The translations under genes and the position numbers were made by a program. Shown here piece by piece: positions 12,616 through 22,249 of a DNA stretch of 64,000 nucleotides (its first letter is position 1; each line of letters opens with the position of its first letter). A model generated the notes under the pieces. It worked only from the letters and a program-made list of their open reading frames with translations. It was not told the DNA's origin and did not search any database. Origin of the DNA: Sipunculus nudus (lineage: Eukaryota > Annelida > Sipuncula > Golfingiida > Sipunculidae); the NCBI GenBank assembly GCA_026874595.1, contig CM049318.1:47286456-47350455 (forward strand), written 5' to 3'.

Positions 12616-15600
12616 TTGTGTTGATTATTACTACTTTTTATATTTTAGTGTATGAAAATATTTTTTGTTATTTATTTCAATAATGAACCATGTGTCCATT
12701 AAGGTTAATCATAGGTACGTCGGGGAGGGTATGCAAACATTTTTCAGTGTGTAATGTAAAGAGGACCTTTAGAGGCAATTGTCGCAAAAAAATGCGATTT
12801 TCTATTCATCGGCAACTGTTCACTTATGTCTTTGCATAATGTAGTCAGGTTGTAGAGGGGTTCAATATTTATATTTCTTCAAATTTAGGATATAAAATTT
12901 CAAACGTTGTGTGTTGACATGTTTATGTCAATGTCGAAAAGTCGCATCTACGTTTATAAATTTAAAAAATTGTCTTTTAAAATGTAATGCTCGGGATTAA
13001 ATAACTGATATGTTGAAGTCTTATGTTAAACTTTTTATTTTACCGTGGTCTCGACAGCATACAGGACTCAGCAGAGCACAGATCGTGAGTTCGAGTACCT
13101 GTATCAGCAGAGGAGCCGTGAGATTGTTCACGGTCGACCCAAACCAGGGCCTGGCGCTCTGCATCTGTACTGCAGCTGTTTATAACTATCCTCAACGAAT
13201 GAATTAAAAAAACAACACACTGAGGATAACTTAAATAAAATATAATTGCTAATTAATGAAAAAAGAAATATGAAAAATGAAAATTAATCACAAAATTGGG
13301 AAAACTAGATGCACCCGTGGAAAATCCACGGATCTATATGATATATAGTTTTGTAATGAGCTGGTAGTGAATTAATGTAGCATATTTTTATCCTGTGCAG
13401 ATCACTTGTGCTAGGATTCTCCAGGAAACCCCCTCCCCTAAAAATGTCAGCAAAGAATGGCAAATTATACTATTGAAGAGATCAAACAAAGAAGTAGACG
13501 TGAGGCATATATATATAGGGTATACGAGATTTGCGTGAGAATTTTTTTTTCTTCCGATAAACAATATGGGCACGGCACCATCATTGCCGGAGTGATGGCG
13601 AGTGTTTTTATACAAGACATCTTCTCTGTGAAAATAATTTGAAGAAAGAATGTATATAGAAAAGTGAAAGTTAATGAAAGGCCAGTTTTATGGATTGAAG
13701 CGCAAAGGACATCACGAAAAACGATGTTTTTAGTTGATCTTGGGTATGATAACAAACACATATATGTTGTTGAAGGCTCTAACACGCGAAAATGCAGATA
13801 AAAGCTGCCAATGTGGAAAGATCACTCCTAGAGTAATAAATGCTTTTCCTGAGCTTTGTTGATTGTCATCAGGTCGATCTATACTGATGATGCTCCCAGA
13901 TAAGCGACAGATTTACATCTTTCGGTGCAAGTTCGTGGCAAAGAAATACCTTTAGCCTTGATTCTTTGCTTTTTCTTATATTAAGTAAAATTAACGCCAA
14001 AAGGTATATTTGGATTTTTCAGAAGATTTGCAGAGGGTTAGCGTAAAACCGTATAAACAATCCATTAAATTTTGGAGGTAATCAGAATCAACATATTATA
14101 TTTTTATATGCAAAGGTGTTGTAACACAACCCCCCCCCCCCCCCCCCCGCATTGAGTCCTTTCACTTGTGCACTGGGGACAGTTGTTTTATTGCAACTGC
14201 ATAAAATATATTAAATAAAGAAAATATATACAAAGGTACAGAGGGGGTTGTAACTCCCCATAGTTATTAACCCCCCCCCCCCCCCACCGCACCCACTATC
14301 AAGTCCTTCCACCTGTGAACTGGCCACTTTAACAGGCGTATTGTCAAATCTTAGGACGTACAGTGGCTAAAAAAGTGTAGCCTTTAACGATACCTTAACA
14401 GGCGTATTGTCAAGTCTTAAGACAAAGAGGGGCTGAAAATGGTGTATCCTTAAACGATATTTAAACAGGCGTATTCTCAGGTCTTAAGACAAAGAGGGGC
14501 TGAAAAAGGTGTATACCTTTGACGATAGCTTAACAGGCGTAATGTCAGGTCTTAAGGCAAACAGTGGCTGAAAAAGGTGTAGCCTTTGACGATGCCTTAA
14601 TAGGCGTCTTTTCGAGTCCAACGATAGATAAATCCAAACGCATATTGTCAAGTCTAAATGCAAAACGTGGTCGGTTAATAATGGCTGAAAACCATATATT
14701 GTCGAGTCATAACGCAGACTATTCATTAATGATTTATAAGACTTACTTCTACTTCATCAGTCTGCAATTTTTAAGGCTCATTTTTTAAATTCCATTAATA
14801 AAAGTCTTGCGAATTTCATTTATTGTTTAATCTTAAGTGGTATATATATATAATTGTCCTCTGAATATAAAGTCTAGAACCTCACGTGACGCTCTATTAT
14901 TAACCTTACATCATGTTCCGAGCAACGGCGTTTCTCTTATTTTCTTAATAATCCCATGATTAGCTATATCCTTGTCTCCGGTGAGAAAGACTACTTCGTA
15001 ATTTCGGAACTATTTGCCTTGGATGTGATTGAAACGATGTATGTAGCCACGCAAGTCTTTCGTTACTAAGCTTTTTTTATTATTTCATATTAAGAATAAA
15101 TAAAAATTTAAAATCTAAAATATTAAAAAGAAATTGAGCGGATATAAAATGTCATTCTACAGTAGTTGAGGCATGGAATGACACCAGCAGTTTATCACGG
15201 AGGGGGAAATGTAAACGCCCGGAACCGGTGTACACAATACATTGATCACATCCTTTAGCATGCATGCTAGGCCTTTTAAAAGGAAAGGTCACCTTGCCCA
15301 ATTCTCCATTTGATTTCCTACGCTGCCGTAGGTGTTTCCTTTTCATCTTATACAATGAATACATTTTTTTAATCTTTCATATAAAACTACAGGTTCACCG
15401 TGGCCTGTCAGGTTAGAGAGAAATATATTGTCTTTGAAAACTTTATCTGAAATGCCTAAGTCATGTTTAGAAGATATCTGCTTCACAAAAACATCCATTC
15501 TCAAACCACTATCAAGATTTTGGTGACAGCACTGAATAACCAATACACATCAGAGGCTGAGAACCAGGGTAAACGACAAATTCTTGATAAAGGAGGACAT

Positions 15601-17765
15601 GGCGTGTTTGATCTCAGATATATAGATGAGATATTAAAGGCGTCTAGTTCTTTACAAGTATTTTTTAAAGTAGAAATACCAGAGTGGCACGTCTGATGTT
15701 GAACTAAGCCACCCACCTAAAAACGTTTTTAAATCGGTGGAGTTCTGAAATACCCCCTGTTAGGGCTTGGCCATGCAGTTCTAAGGAACAAATTATTGTT
15801 GTGAACCTTGATTGAATGAACAGACGCCTAGATAATCCAAGGCACACAGGTTTATTTCAGATCGAGTATATGATCATGAGCTTCATAAAATACCTATTTT
15901 GAATTCCTACACAGTATTTCAGGGACACCTAAATATCCCCACCAGTGTAATAAATGGTTTGTTTGTTTGGTGGAAAGATTTTGGTAAAATTCAAGGGTTA
16001 GAGAAGAACCCAATGTTGTTTAGGTAATTTATGTTAATCTTTTATGTTTTTACTTTTACTATTGTGAGATTGGGCTATTTGTCTCTTCCGCCACACAGCC
16101 CTGGTCATCCACTCTTGTTGAGCCGCCTTTGTTCTGCTACCTTTGATACAATGAAACACACGTTTGGCCAGGAGCCGGGCGGAGGTATATCGATATAATT
16201 TATGCAGTCTCTGACTACAGTTCTGTTACCGGAATTTTTGTTCTTTAAATTAAGTATAGATTTGTAAGAAAGACTCTGCACACACTATTGTTAAGTGTAG
16301 ATGACTCTGCATGGTATAGATTTTATGACATCAGATAATGTTCACATTTAATCTATTTCAAGCTGAAATGGTTAACAGTTTCCCTCATTGATATTTGTTA
16401 ACGTGTTAACATATGTATATACTCCACAGGACTGGTACGATGAGAGACTGGTGTGGCATCCAAGAAACTACGGCGGCATCACCGACATTGTGGTCAAGTC
16501 GGAGCGCCTCTGGCAGCCTGAGCTAGCCATCATTAACGGGTGAGTTATTGTAAGGTAATCATTTCGCTGGCTCTCGGTACGTTTATTATAGTCACCAGCA
16601 TATGGCTGGCGACTCCTTATAGAATATGCCCCCTGTCAGTCACATGTTCGAATATAAGGTAAACCTGTTCTTATTAACGAAGATCCGTGGAAACTCACAC
16701 TCTCAGCTCACAGCGTTTTTTCTTGTTACATAATTTCGATATGTCATATAGATCCATCATATATCTCCTAACTTGAACATCCTGTTATAAAGCTGTGTTT
16801 CCATGTATCCGCAAATATCGTATCCGCAAAAGACGAACGTACGCTCCATAGTGCGCACTCCGCAAAAAACTGTTTCCATAAGTACGTACGTTTTGTTTGC
16901 GAATACCCCTCGCATGCCTTTTGTGAAACAGCCATTCTCCACACGTGCACGTGCATGGATTTTATTTTAAATGCATCCAGTGACCTGGCACCGGGGCACT
17001 CTTGGGAAATGTAGGCATTTTTGCCATCGCAAAACGGATGAATCGCTCAGCGATCCGTTTCGATGCGGTCCGTTTTTGCGGATACGCATGCGGAGCACGT
17101 TAAACCGTACACATGGAAACGGTTCATCTAAAGCTGTGTTTCCATTCATCCGTAAATCTCGTACGTCTCGTACGCAAAAAATCGGATCCCTCTTTTTAAG
17201 ATAAACTATTTCCATGTATACGTTTTAACGTGCTCCGCAAACGTATCCGCAAAAACGGACAGCATCGAAACGGATTGGTGAGCGATACATCCGTTTTACG
17301 GATGGCAAAAATGCCTACATTTCCCAACAGTGCCCCGGCGCCAGGTGTGATGAGACATATTGACCTTCTTCCTGCCTGTCGTCCTTGCAGTTTCAAAAGA
17401 GGCACGTGAAAGGGTATCTGCAAGACAAACGTACGTACTTATGGAAACAATTTTTGCGGAGTGCACTATGGAACGTACGTACGTCTTTTGCGGATACGTT
17501 TTTAACGGATACATGGAAACGCAGCTTTAAAAAGACTGATGTGATTTTTTTTTGCGTACGAGACGTACGAGATTTACGGATACATGGAAACACAGCTTAA
17601 GCTTATGTTCATAAATACGGGCAAAGTGAGGTTTTGGTTTGTCACATTTTATTACCCCACTACTGACCCAGGAAAACTTAAGATTATTAGTCTGACATAT
17701 TTTAAGTTCTGTCGACATACGAATAAGGGTTTGAGGAAAGAGCCCATTAAAAAGGTAATTATATA

Positions 17766-17813
<48 letters not shown>

Positions 17814-19504
17814 TATCATGACAGGTGGATTGACTTCATTGTCTGATTTCCGTTATATCTTGTACACAACAAAAACAAGCGATGTAATCAGGTCGGACAT
17901 CTTATGTCAATATGTCAATAAACTATTCATAGTTGTCGTAATTCGTCCGTTTCTCAGATAAAATTTTGGAAGCTCTGACCAACGTTCATCACTGAAGACT
18001 CGAACTAAAGGAAAATAACTTGCCGCTAGTGAAACAAAACTATATTTTTTCTTCTTTTTTTTTTGTTTTATTTAAAGGGCAGACGAAATGATACCAGAAT
18101 TTGAGAAAATTCGTGCACGGGTGATGTACAACGGAAGCGTACACTGGGAGCCTGGCGGGGTTTTCAGCACTACGTGTGACATAGACATTGCGTTCTTTCC
18201 TTTTGACCGACAGGCCTGTCCCATTCACATCGGCGCCTGGTCCTATACAAGTGCCCGGATGAACCTGACCAACGTGACGTCGTCAATGGAGATGCAGCAG
18301 TTCACCGTCAACGGGGAATGGGAAGTGACGTCAACAAATGCTGAGTGGCAGGAGATCATACTTCAGTGTTGCAGAGATATAAGTTACTCCAAGGTTGTGT
18401 TCACTGTTTACATGAAACGACGTTCGGCCTTTTATATTGTTAATATAATTTTGCCTTGTTGTCTATTATCTGTGCTGATATTGGTGGTATTCTGTGTTCC
18501 GCCGGACGCTGGCGAGAAACTTTCTGCAGGAATTTCTGTTCTTCTGGCATTCACTGTATTTCTACTTATGCTAGCGGACGCTGTTCCCAGAACATCCCTT
18601 GACACGCCAATATTAGGTAGGTAGTATCACTTTTATTTGATCTGATGACGCTTTATTTATTTTAATATATAATACAAAAATTAAATTTCAGGAGAAATAC
18701 TGAACGCTTCATTAATTTTTGCATTGTGCGTAAAGCTACGTTTCCATAAGAAGGTGAACGCAAATATGAGTCGCGAGCAGTTCGCGGGGTGTGTTTCCAT
18801 GTAAGCGACGGGGCACGCGATTTCTAGTCTTTTCTGCACAATTACAATACAGAAATTTAGATTTGATTTGGTGAATTTTAGGTATGTCGAGTCTAGATAT
18901 ATCTGAAAATAAGGTATATGTCGCTCGACGTATTAAAAATTACTTTCCCTCTACGTCTTGCATTTCCATTGTCACACATTGCTAATAATTTTAACGTCAG
19001 TTGTGATAGAGAGAGGTGGCATCGCATAAACAATTTTGATGCCTTTCATATAAATGTTCTACCAGTCTACACATCACCATCATTGAACATCGTCTGTGTC
19101 TTGAGCATGCTGGCTTTGCTTCATGCACGTGCTGTAAACAGATGTCAAGGATGCCCTCCGCCTCCCTTCATGACGTAAATTTAAGGAATTCCCACGCGAA
19201 TGCCGCGCTACACGGCGCGATTCAGAAAATCTCGTTCGCTCTCGCTCTCGCGCTCGCTGATGCGCATATGGAAACGCTCTAATATATTTATCATAGAAGT
19301 TATTTAATGGAGCTCGCGTTCGCTCTCGTGTTCGCGCTCATGGAAATGCAGCTTGTTCTTACAAAAAGCCAGTTGTCACAGCTAGCCTGTCATGTGCATA
19401 ATGACATGAAGTGATAATGGACACCTTTGCCAGTGGCGTCAATTTATGTAAGAAGGGGGGGGGGGATCAAACTTTTCGTTACATTCACATATTATATGTA
19501 TATA

Positions 19505-19545
<41 letters not shown>

Positions 19546-21900
19546 ACCTGATATTGTCTGTGTGATACTTTTCAAATATATAAGGTAGTATATTAAACCT
19601 AAGTATAAGGGTTTAAAGAATAAAGTATTATGTTTCAAGTATAGGTTTTTTCTAAACCTGATTTAGATATATAAGATTTAATAGGAAACTAAGAAATGGA
19701 AAGTCTAAAAAATTAAGTATATAATTCTTATTGTTAATAGATTTTTTTTCCAATATATAAACTTTATTCTCTTGGGGGGATGATTACATTGACCATTCCC
19801 CTTGCTAAAATCATGGGTTGGGGGGGGGGGGAGGGGGATATATACCCTCCATACCCCCTGTATTGACGCTGCCATGGCAAGAGCTGACCTTTCCGAACAC
19901 TATTATATAATTAATCCAGAAGTGACCGACAAGTTACCCTTGAGATTACACTATGGTATACCTTTTTTCTGATTTGTAGTATATTTTGCTCAGAGCACAC
20001 GTGTATATCTATTTATTCAGTCACTTCACACTGAAGACAGGCATTTTGCCGAACTTGAAAACACGACCTTTGAACTCTGGATAGTATGAATACTTTAGTT
20101 TTCTCCAAACATCTCTGAAAACTTTACTTCCCTTTCTTCATTTTTGTTTCGTTATTTGCGAATGCTATTTTATTTTAAACGGGCAACACAAAAAAATGCT
20201 TGGTTTGTCTTAAAATATGAGTGGGGCTGACCCTCATCTCGGTCGTGTTTTCGAATTTCTAGATCCGCCCCTGAAACGTTTTAATGCAAAACGTAACCAA
20301 TTTGACCCGATAACCTGTCAAAATGTCACAATGCTGCCTTGACTTTCTAGTATTATGTGGCAATATACATGTCGGCCGGGCAAAAATCAGCCCCAGCTTA
20401 GCTCTATATGTCAAACGAAAGACAACCGCAACAACATAAAAGACAACTAAAAAATGTGATCATTCTCACAGCAAATGAACTTTTAGTTTTGTATACGCCC
20501 ACGTGGGAATGATATATTAGTTAAATGCTACTTTAACTCTTGAAATAAACTATTAATTCAACGTTTTTTTTTTAAGAGACGGTAGATAAAACAGTTATAT
20601 TGTACATTTTCTGAAAAAAAATCTGGTATGAAACTAAGACGCTACTTAGTTTCTGTTTCTCTGTTTATGTGTTCTCTGTGTATGACATTTATTTGTTTAT
20701 AACGTTAATGTGTTCTCTGTGTATGACATTTATTTGTTTGTAACGTTTATGTGTTCTCTGTGTATGACATTTATTTGTTTATTACGTTTATGTGTTCTCT
20801 GTGTATGACATTTATTTGTTAATTACGTTTATGTGTTCTCTGTGTATGACATTTATTTGTTTATTACGTTTATGTGTTCTCTGTGTTTGTTTATAACGTT
20901 TATTTGTTTTCTGTGTATGACTTTTGTTTGTTTATTACGTTTATGTGTTCCCTGTGTATGGCATTTATCTGTTTGTAACGTTTATGTGTTCTCTGTGTAT
21001 GACATTTCTTTGTTTATAACGTTTATGTGTTCTCTGTGTATGACATTTCTTTGTTTATTAAGTTTATGTGTTCTCTGTGTATGACATTTCTTTGTTTATA
21101 ACGTTTATGTGTTCTCTGTGTATGACATTTCTTCGTTTAAAACGTTTATGTTTTCCCGGTGTATGACATTTCTTCGTTTATAACGTTTAGGTGTTCTCTG
21201 TGTATGACATTTTATTGTTTATAACGTTTAGGTGTTCTCTGTGTATAACATTTTTGAGGAATATGTTTCAGTGTTCTCTGTGATATGACATTCTTTGGGT
21301 TATATGTTTCAGTGTTCTTTGTGTATGACATTTTTTGGGTTTTATGTTTCAGTGATGTACCTGAGCGTGACTATGATATCAGGAACAGTGTCTGTCTGCC
21401 TGACGGTCATAGTTCTTAATATCCACCATAGAGGGAGTCACCGTCCAGTACCGCGATGTATTCACGCCATCTTTTTTCAATGTCTTGGACGTTGTCTTGG
21501 AATAACGCATACAAACACGAAGCTGCGCCGCCTTGGGAGTACCAAACGGCAGAGAAACAGCGACTACATGCTGAACGATCCCGAGCAAACCGGGTCCATC
21601 GAAATACAAAGTATTATCCCTGGTGACAGTAACAATCATGTCCACAACACCTTCACTCTCAAAGAAAGGATGCCCATCGGTTACGGACGCAGGGAGCGGC
21701 ATCATTCCGTTACCGAGCGCTGTACCCGGGAGACAATGCTGGAACAACAAATGGAGGAAAACGGTAAAGACTGGAGACTGCTCGCCCGCATCATGGACAG
21801 AGTATTCTTCATCCTCGTCACCATGACAATGGTTTTATCAGCTGTGTTGATTTTATCAAGTCCGTATTATACAGACCCAGGCCAAAAGAAAACTAAATGA
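6124..21900 (+). CDS. Gene A: nicotinic-receptor-like Cys-loop channel subunit (5' exons missing)
   Basis: Four exons (6124-6168, 16430-16539, 18078-18616, 21353-21900) join in frame to 1242 nt, the last 413 residues of a Cys-loop receptor subunit. Seen in order: a 45-nt exon of the type found in nAChR genes, extracellular beta strands, a Cys-loop (C85-C99 of the partial protein), vicinal cysteines C149-C150, M1 (about 169-190), M2 (200-219), M3 (233-255), a cytoplasmic loop and M4 (383-401). Splice sites are GT-AG with consistent phases (0, 2, 1). Known of the family: such subunits form pentameric cation channels in the plasma membrane. The GEK motif before M2 supports cation selectivity. 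The ligand is uncertain because several binding-site aromatics are absent. The signal peptide and N-terminal exons are not visible upstream and probably lie outside the window. Gene B is a convergent paralogue. Confidence 0.9.
6540..7272. repeat. 37-bp minisatellite in gene A intron
   Basis: About 19-20 units with core GTCAGTATGTCATAGTTCTA and CCAGTATTGTAACCAGT, starting about 370 bp after the 45-nt exon. Most differences between units are single substitutions. Confidence 0.95.
7376..8262. repeat. 38-bp minisatellite in gene A intron
   Basis: About 23 units with core AACAGACGACGGACGACTGC and CGCACCATGGATATA. The period is not a multiple of three, so the reading frame cycles, giving apparent ORFs (DGRLPHHGYI, NRRRTTAAPW) in every frame on both strands; none is a gene. 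The array is distinctly GC-richer than its surroundings. Confidence 0.95.
8995..9041. repeat. (TA)n microsatellite
   Basis: About 23 TA units. Confidence 0.97.
9655..9717. repeat. (TA)n microsatellite
   Basis: About 31 TA units, the longest pure tract in the window. Confidence 0.97.
12568..12618. repeat. Compound palindromic CA/TA/TG microsatellite
   Basis: (CA)n followed by (TA)n and (TG)n, so the tract is nearly self-complementary and could extrude as a hairpin. Confidence 0.93.
13041..13210 (+). mobile_element. Possible tRNA-derived SINE
   Basis: Contains a box B-like GAGTTCGAGTACC at about 13087 preceded by a weak box A-like GTGGTCTCGACAGC, then an unrelated body and an A-rich end. No clear target duplication seen. 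Confidence 0.35.
14130..14285. repeat. Two poly-C tracts
   Basis: C runs at 14130-14148 and 14271-14285, about 120 bp apart, each preceded by similar AAC-ending sequence and followed by GC-rich bases and AGTCCTTYCAC; they look like a local duplication. Confidence 0.85.
14329..14720. repeat. 66-67-bp tandem repeat
   Basis: About six diverged units beginning TTAACAGGCGTATTGTCA and containing GTCTTAAGACAAAGAGGGGC and a GTGTAGCCTTTAACGAT part. Unit starts near 14331, 14397, 14465, 14532 and 14598. Lies in the gene A intron. Confidence 0.88.
15152..15716. other. Unassigned open frames, possible TE remnant
   Basis: Overlapping 60-77-residue frames exist on both strands. The minus-strand frame 15343-15543 (KQISSKHDLGISDKVFKDN) and the plus-strand frame 15463-15696 look protein-like in composition, but neither matches a family I can name and no splice sites support them. 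Confidence 0.25.
16430..16539 (+). CDS. Gene A exon (110 nt, LBD loop A region)
   Basis: A 110-nt exon between acceptor atatactccacag and donor gtgagt. It encodes the conserved block DWYDERLVWHPRNYGG followed by LWQPELAIING, equivalent to the nAChR loop A region (WxPD...LYN). The usual loop A tyrosine just before Asn is isoleucine here (I50). It starts in phase 0 and ends with two bases of a glycine codon completed by the next exon. Its length is identical to the gene B exon 39588-39697. Confidence 0.92.
16789..17598. mobile_element. Large foldback (MITE-like) element in gene A intron
   Basis: The left part from 16789 (AAAGCTGTGTTTCCATGTAT) reads as the reverse complement of the right part ending at 17528 (ATGGAAACGCAGCTTT). 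Inner segments about 16971-17125 and 17206-17355 also pair, so nearly the whole unit is one hairpin. A second terminus pair (about 17130-17196 with 17534-17598) shows a nested copy. No transposase is encoded; mobilisation in trans by a DNA transposase is inferred. Confidence 0.85.
17759..17811. repeat. (TA)n microsatellite
   Basis: About 20 TA units in the gene A intron before the 539-nt exon. Confidence 0.95.
18078..18616 (+). CDS. Gene A exon (539 nt, Cys-loop to M2)
   Basis: The main exon, from acceptor tttatttaaag to donor gtaggt. It opens with ADEMIPEFEKIR, then the Cys-loop CDIDIAFFPFDRQAC (13 residues between cysteines), the loop B tryptophan in GAWSY, possible N-glycosylation sites (YNGS, NLT, NVT), the vicinal pair in ILQCCRDISY, M1, and M2 preceded by GEK with leucine at 9' and aspartate at 20'. 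The residue two before the Cys pair, normally Tyr, is Leu. Gene B carries exactly the same coding length split by an intron (228 + 311 nt). The exon ends in phase 1, matching the last exon. Confidence 0.95.
18731..19358. mobile_element. Second foldback/MITE-like element in gene A
   Basis: The left end AAAGCTACGTTTCCATAAG and right end CTCATGGAAATGCAGCTT are inverted matches, and subterminal CG-rich parts (GAGTCGCGAGC versus GCTCGCGTTCGCTC) also relate. The ends resemble those of the 16789-17598 element although the interior differs. No coding capacity. Confidence 0.72.
19430..19880. repeat. Dispersed repeat with poly-G and (TA)n
   Basis: GGCGTCAATTTAT, then a G run at 19456-19467, (TA)n at 19509-19542, then AT-rich sequence with TTCTAAACCTGATTTAGATA. 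The same order (GGCGTCAATTTAT, G run, dinucleotide tract, CAGGTTTAGATATA) is found at about 33373-33625, so both are copies of one dispersed element. Confidence 0.65.
20647..21352. repeat. 41-bp minisatellite ending at the gene A last-exon acceptor
   Basis: About 17 units with core GTTTATGTGTTCTCTGTGTA and TGACATTTATTTGTTTATTAC. Later units change to TTTATGTTTCAGTGTTCTCT, and the last one supplies the splice acceptor TTTATGTTTCAG of the terminal exon. Confidence 0.9.
21353..21900 (+). CDS. Gene A terminal exon (M3, cytoplasmic loop, M4, stop)
   Basis: Begins after ttttatgtttcag; the first two bases complete a phase-1 codon, giving VMYLSVTMISGTVSVCL (M3). A polar intracellular loop of about 120 residues follows, then an amphipathic stretch (KDWRLLARIMDRVFF) leading into M4 and a short tail ending in TGA at 21898-21900. 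The open frame continues upstream into the intron only because the preceding tandem repeat happens to be open. The acceptor is placed by phase and by alignment with gene B (VAYLTATMFLGAISVCL). Confidence 0.92.
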
Positions 21901-22000
21901 TTTTAAATGATATTAAATGAGTTCTCTAGTGCAATATCTCACCTCAACAGGATGTTTTTTCGTGCTCATTGACTTCATGTGTTGGTGCCGCCTGTAAGGG

Positions 22001-22128
22001 TACGTCACTGACGCCGTGTACCTAACAAACGCCGCGTACGTCACCGACTCCGCGTACGTCACCGACGCCGTGTACGTCGCCCACGCCGTGTACGTCACTG
22101 ACCCTGTGTACGTCACCTACGCCGTGAA
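22001..22128. repeat. 18-bp tandem repeat in gene A 3' flank/UTR
   Basis: About seven 18-bp units of the form TACGTCACYGACGCCGTG starting 100 bp after the gene A stop. Most units contain ACGTCA, the core half-site of CRE/ATF elements. The array lies between the stop codon and the candidate polyadenylation signal, so it is probably transcribed. Confidence 0.85.
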
Positions 22129-22243
22129 GCCTGTTGTGTTTCATGCACTATGCGCTCGGTCATCTGAGATGTATATTGGACTTGTTTATGAAATTTTTGA
22201 CCGAGCGATCTAGTAGAAAAAAGGTTTAAAGCGAGTCTTTGAA

Positions 22244-22249
22244 AATAAA
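22244..22249 (+). promoter_or_regulatory. Candidate polyadenylation signal of gene A
   Basis: AATAAA about 345 bp downstream of the gene A stop codon, the first clear canonical hexamer on this strand. Confidence 0.45.

Larger units (their letters stand above)
8263..16429. other. Remainder of the large gene A intron
   Basis: About 8 kb with no exon recognised. It holds (TA)n tracts at 8995-9041 and 9655-9717, a compound CA/TA/TG tract at 12568-12618, poly-C tracts, a 67-bp array and a possible SINE near 13041. Unassigned open frames lie at 10657-11031, 11915-12136 and 15152-15716. Confidence 0.6.

Noticed and set aside
17584-17961. 125-residue ORF in gene A intron
   Set aside because: Runs through a (TA)n tract (YIYIYIY) and the end of a foldback element; not a gene.
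18078-18616. Anion-selective (GABA/glycine-like or chloride-type nAChR) classification
   Set aside because: The M1-M2 linker has GEK with glutamate at -1', not the PAR-type motif, and the vicinal cysteines point to the nicotinic branch.
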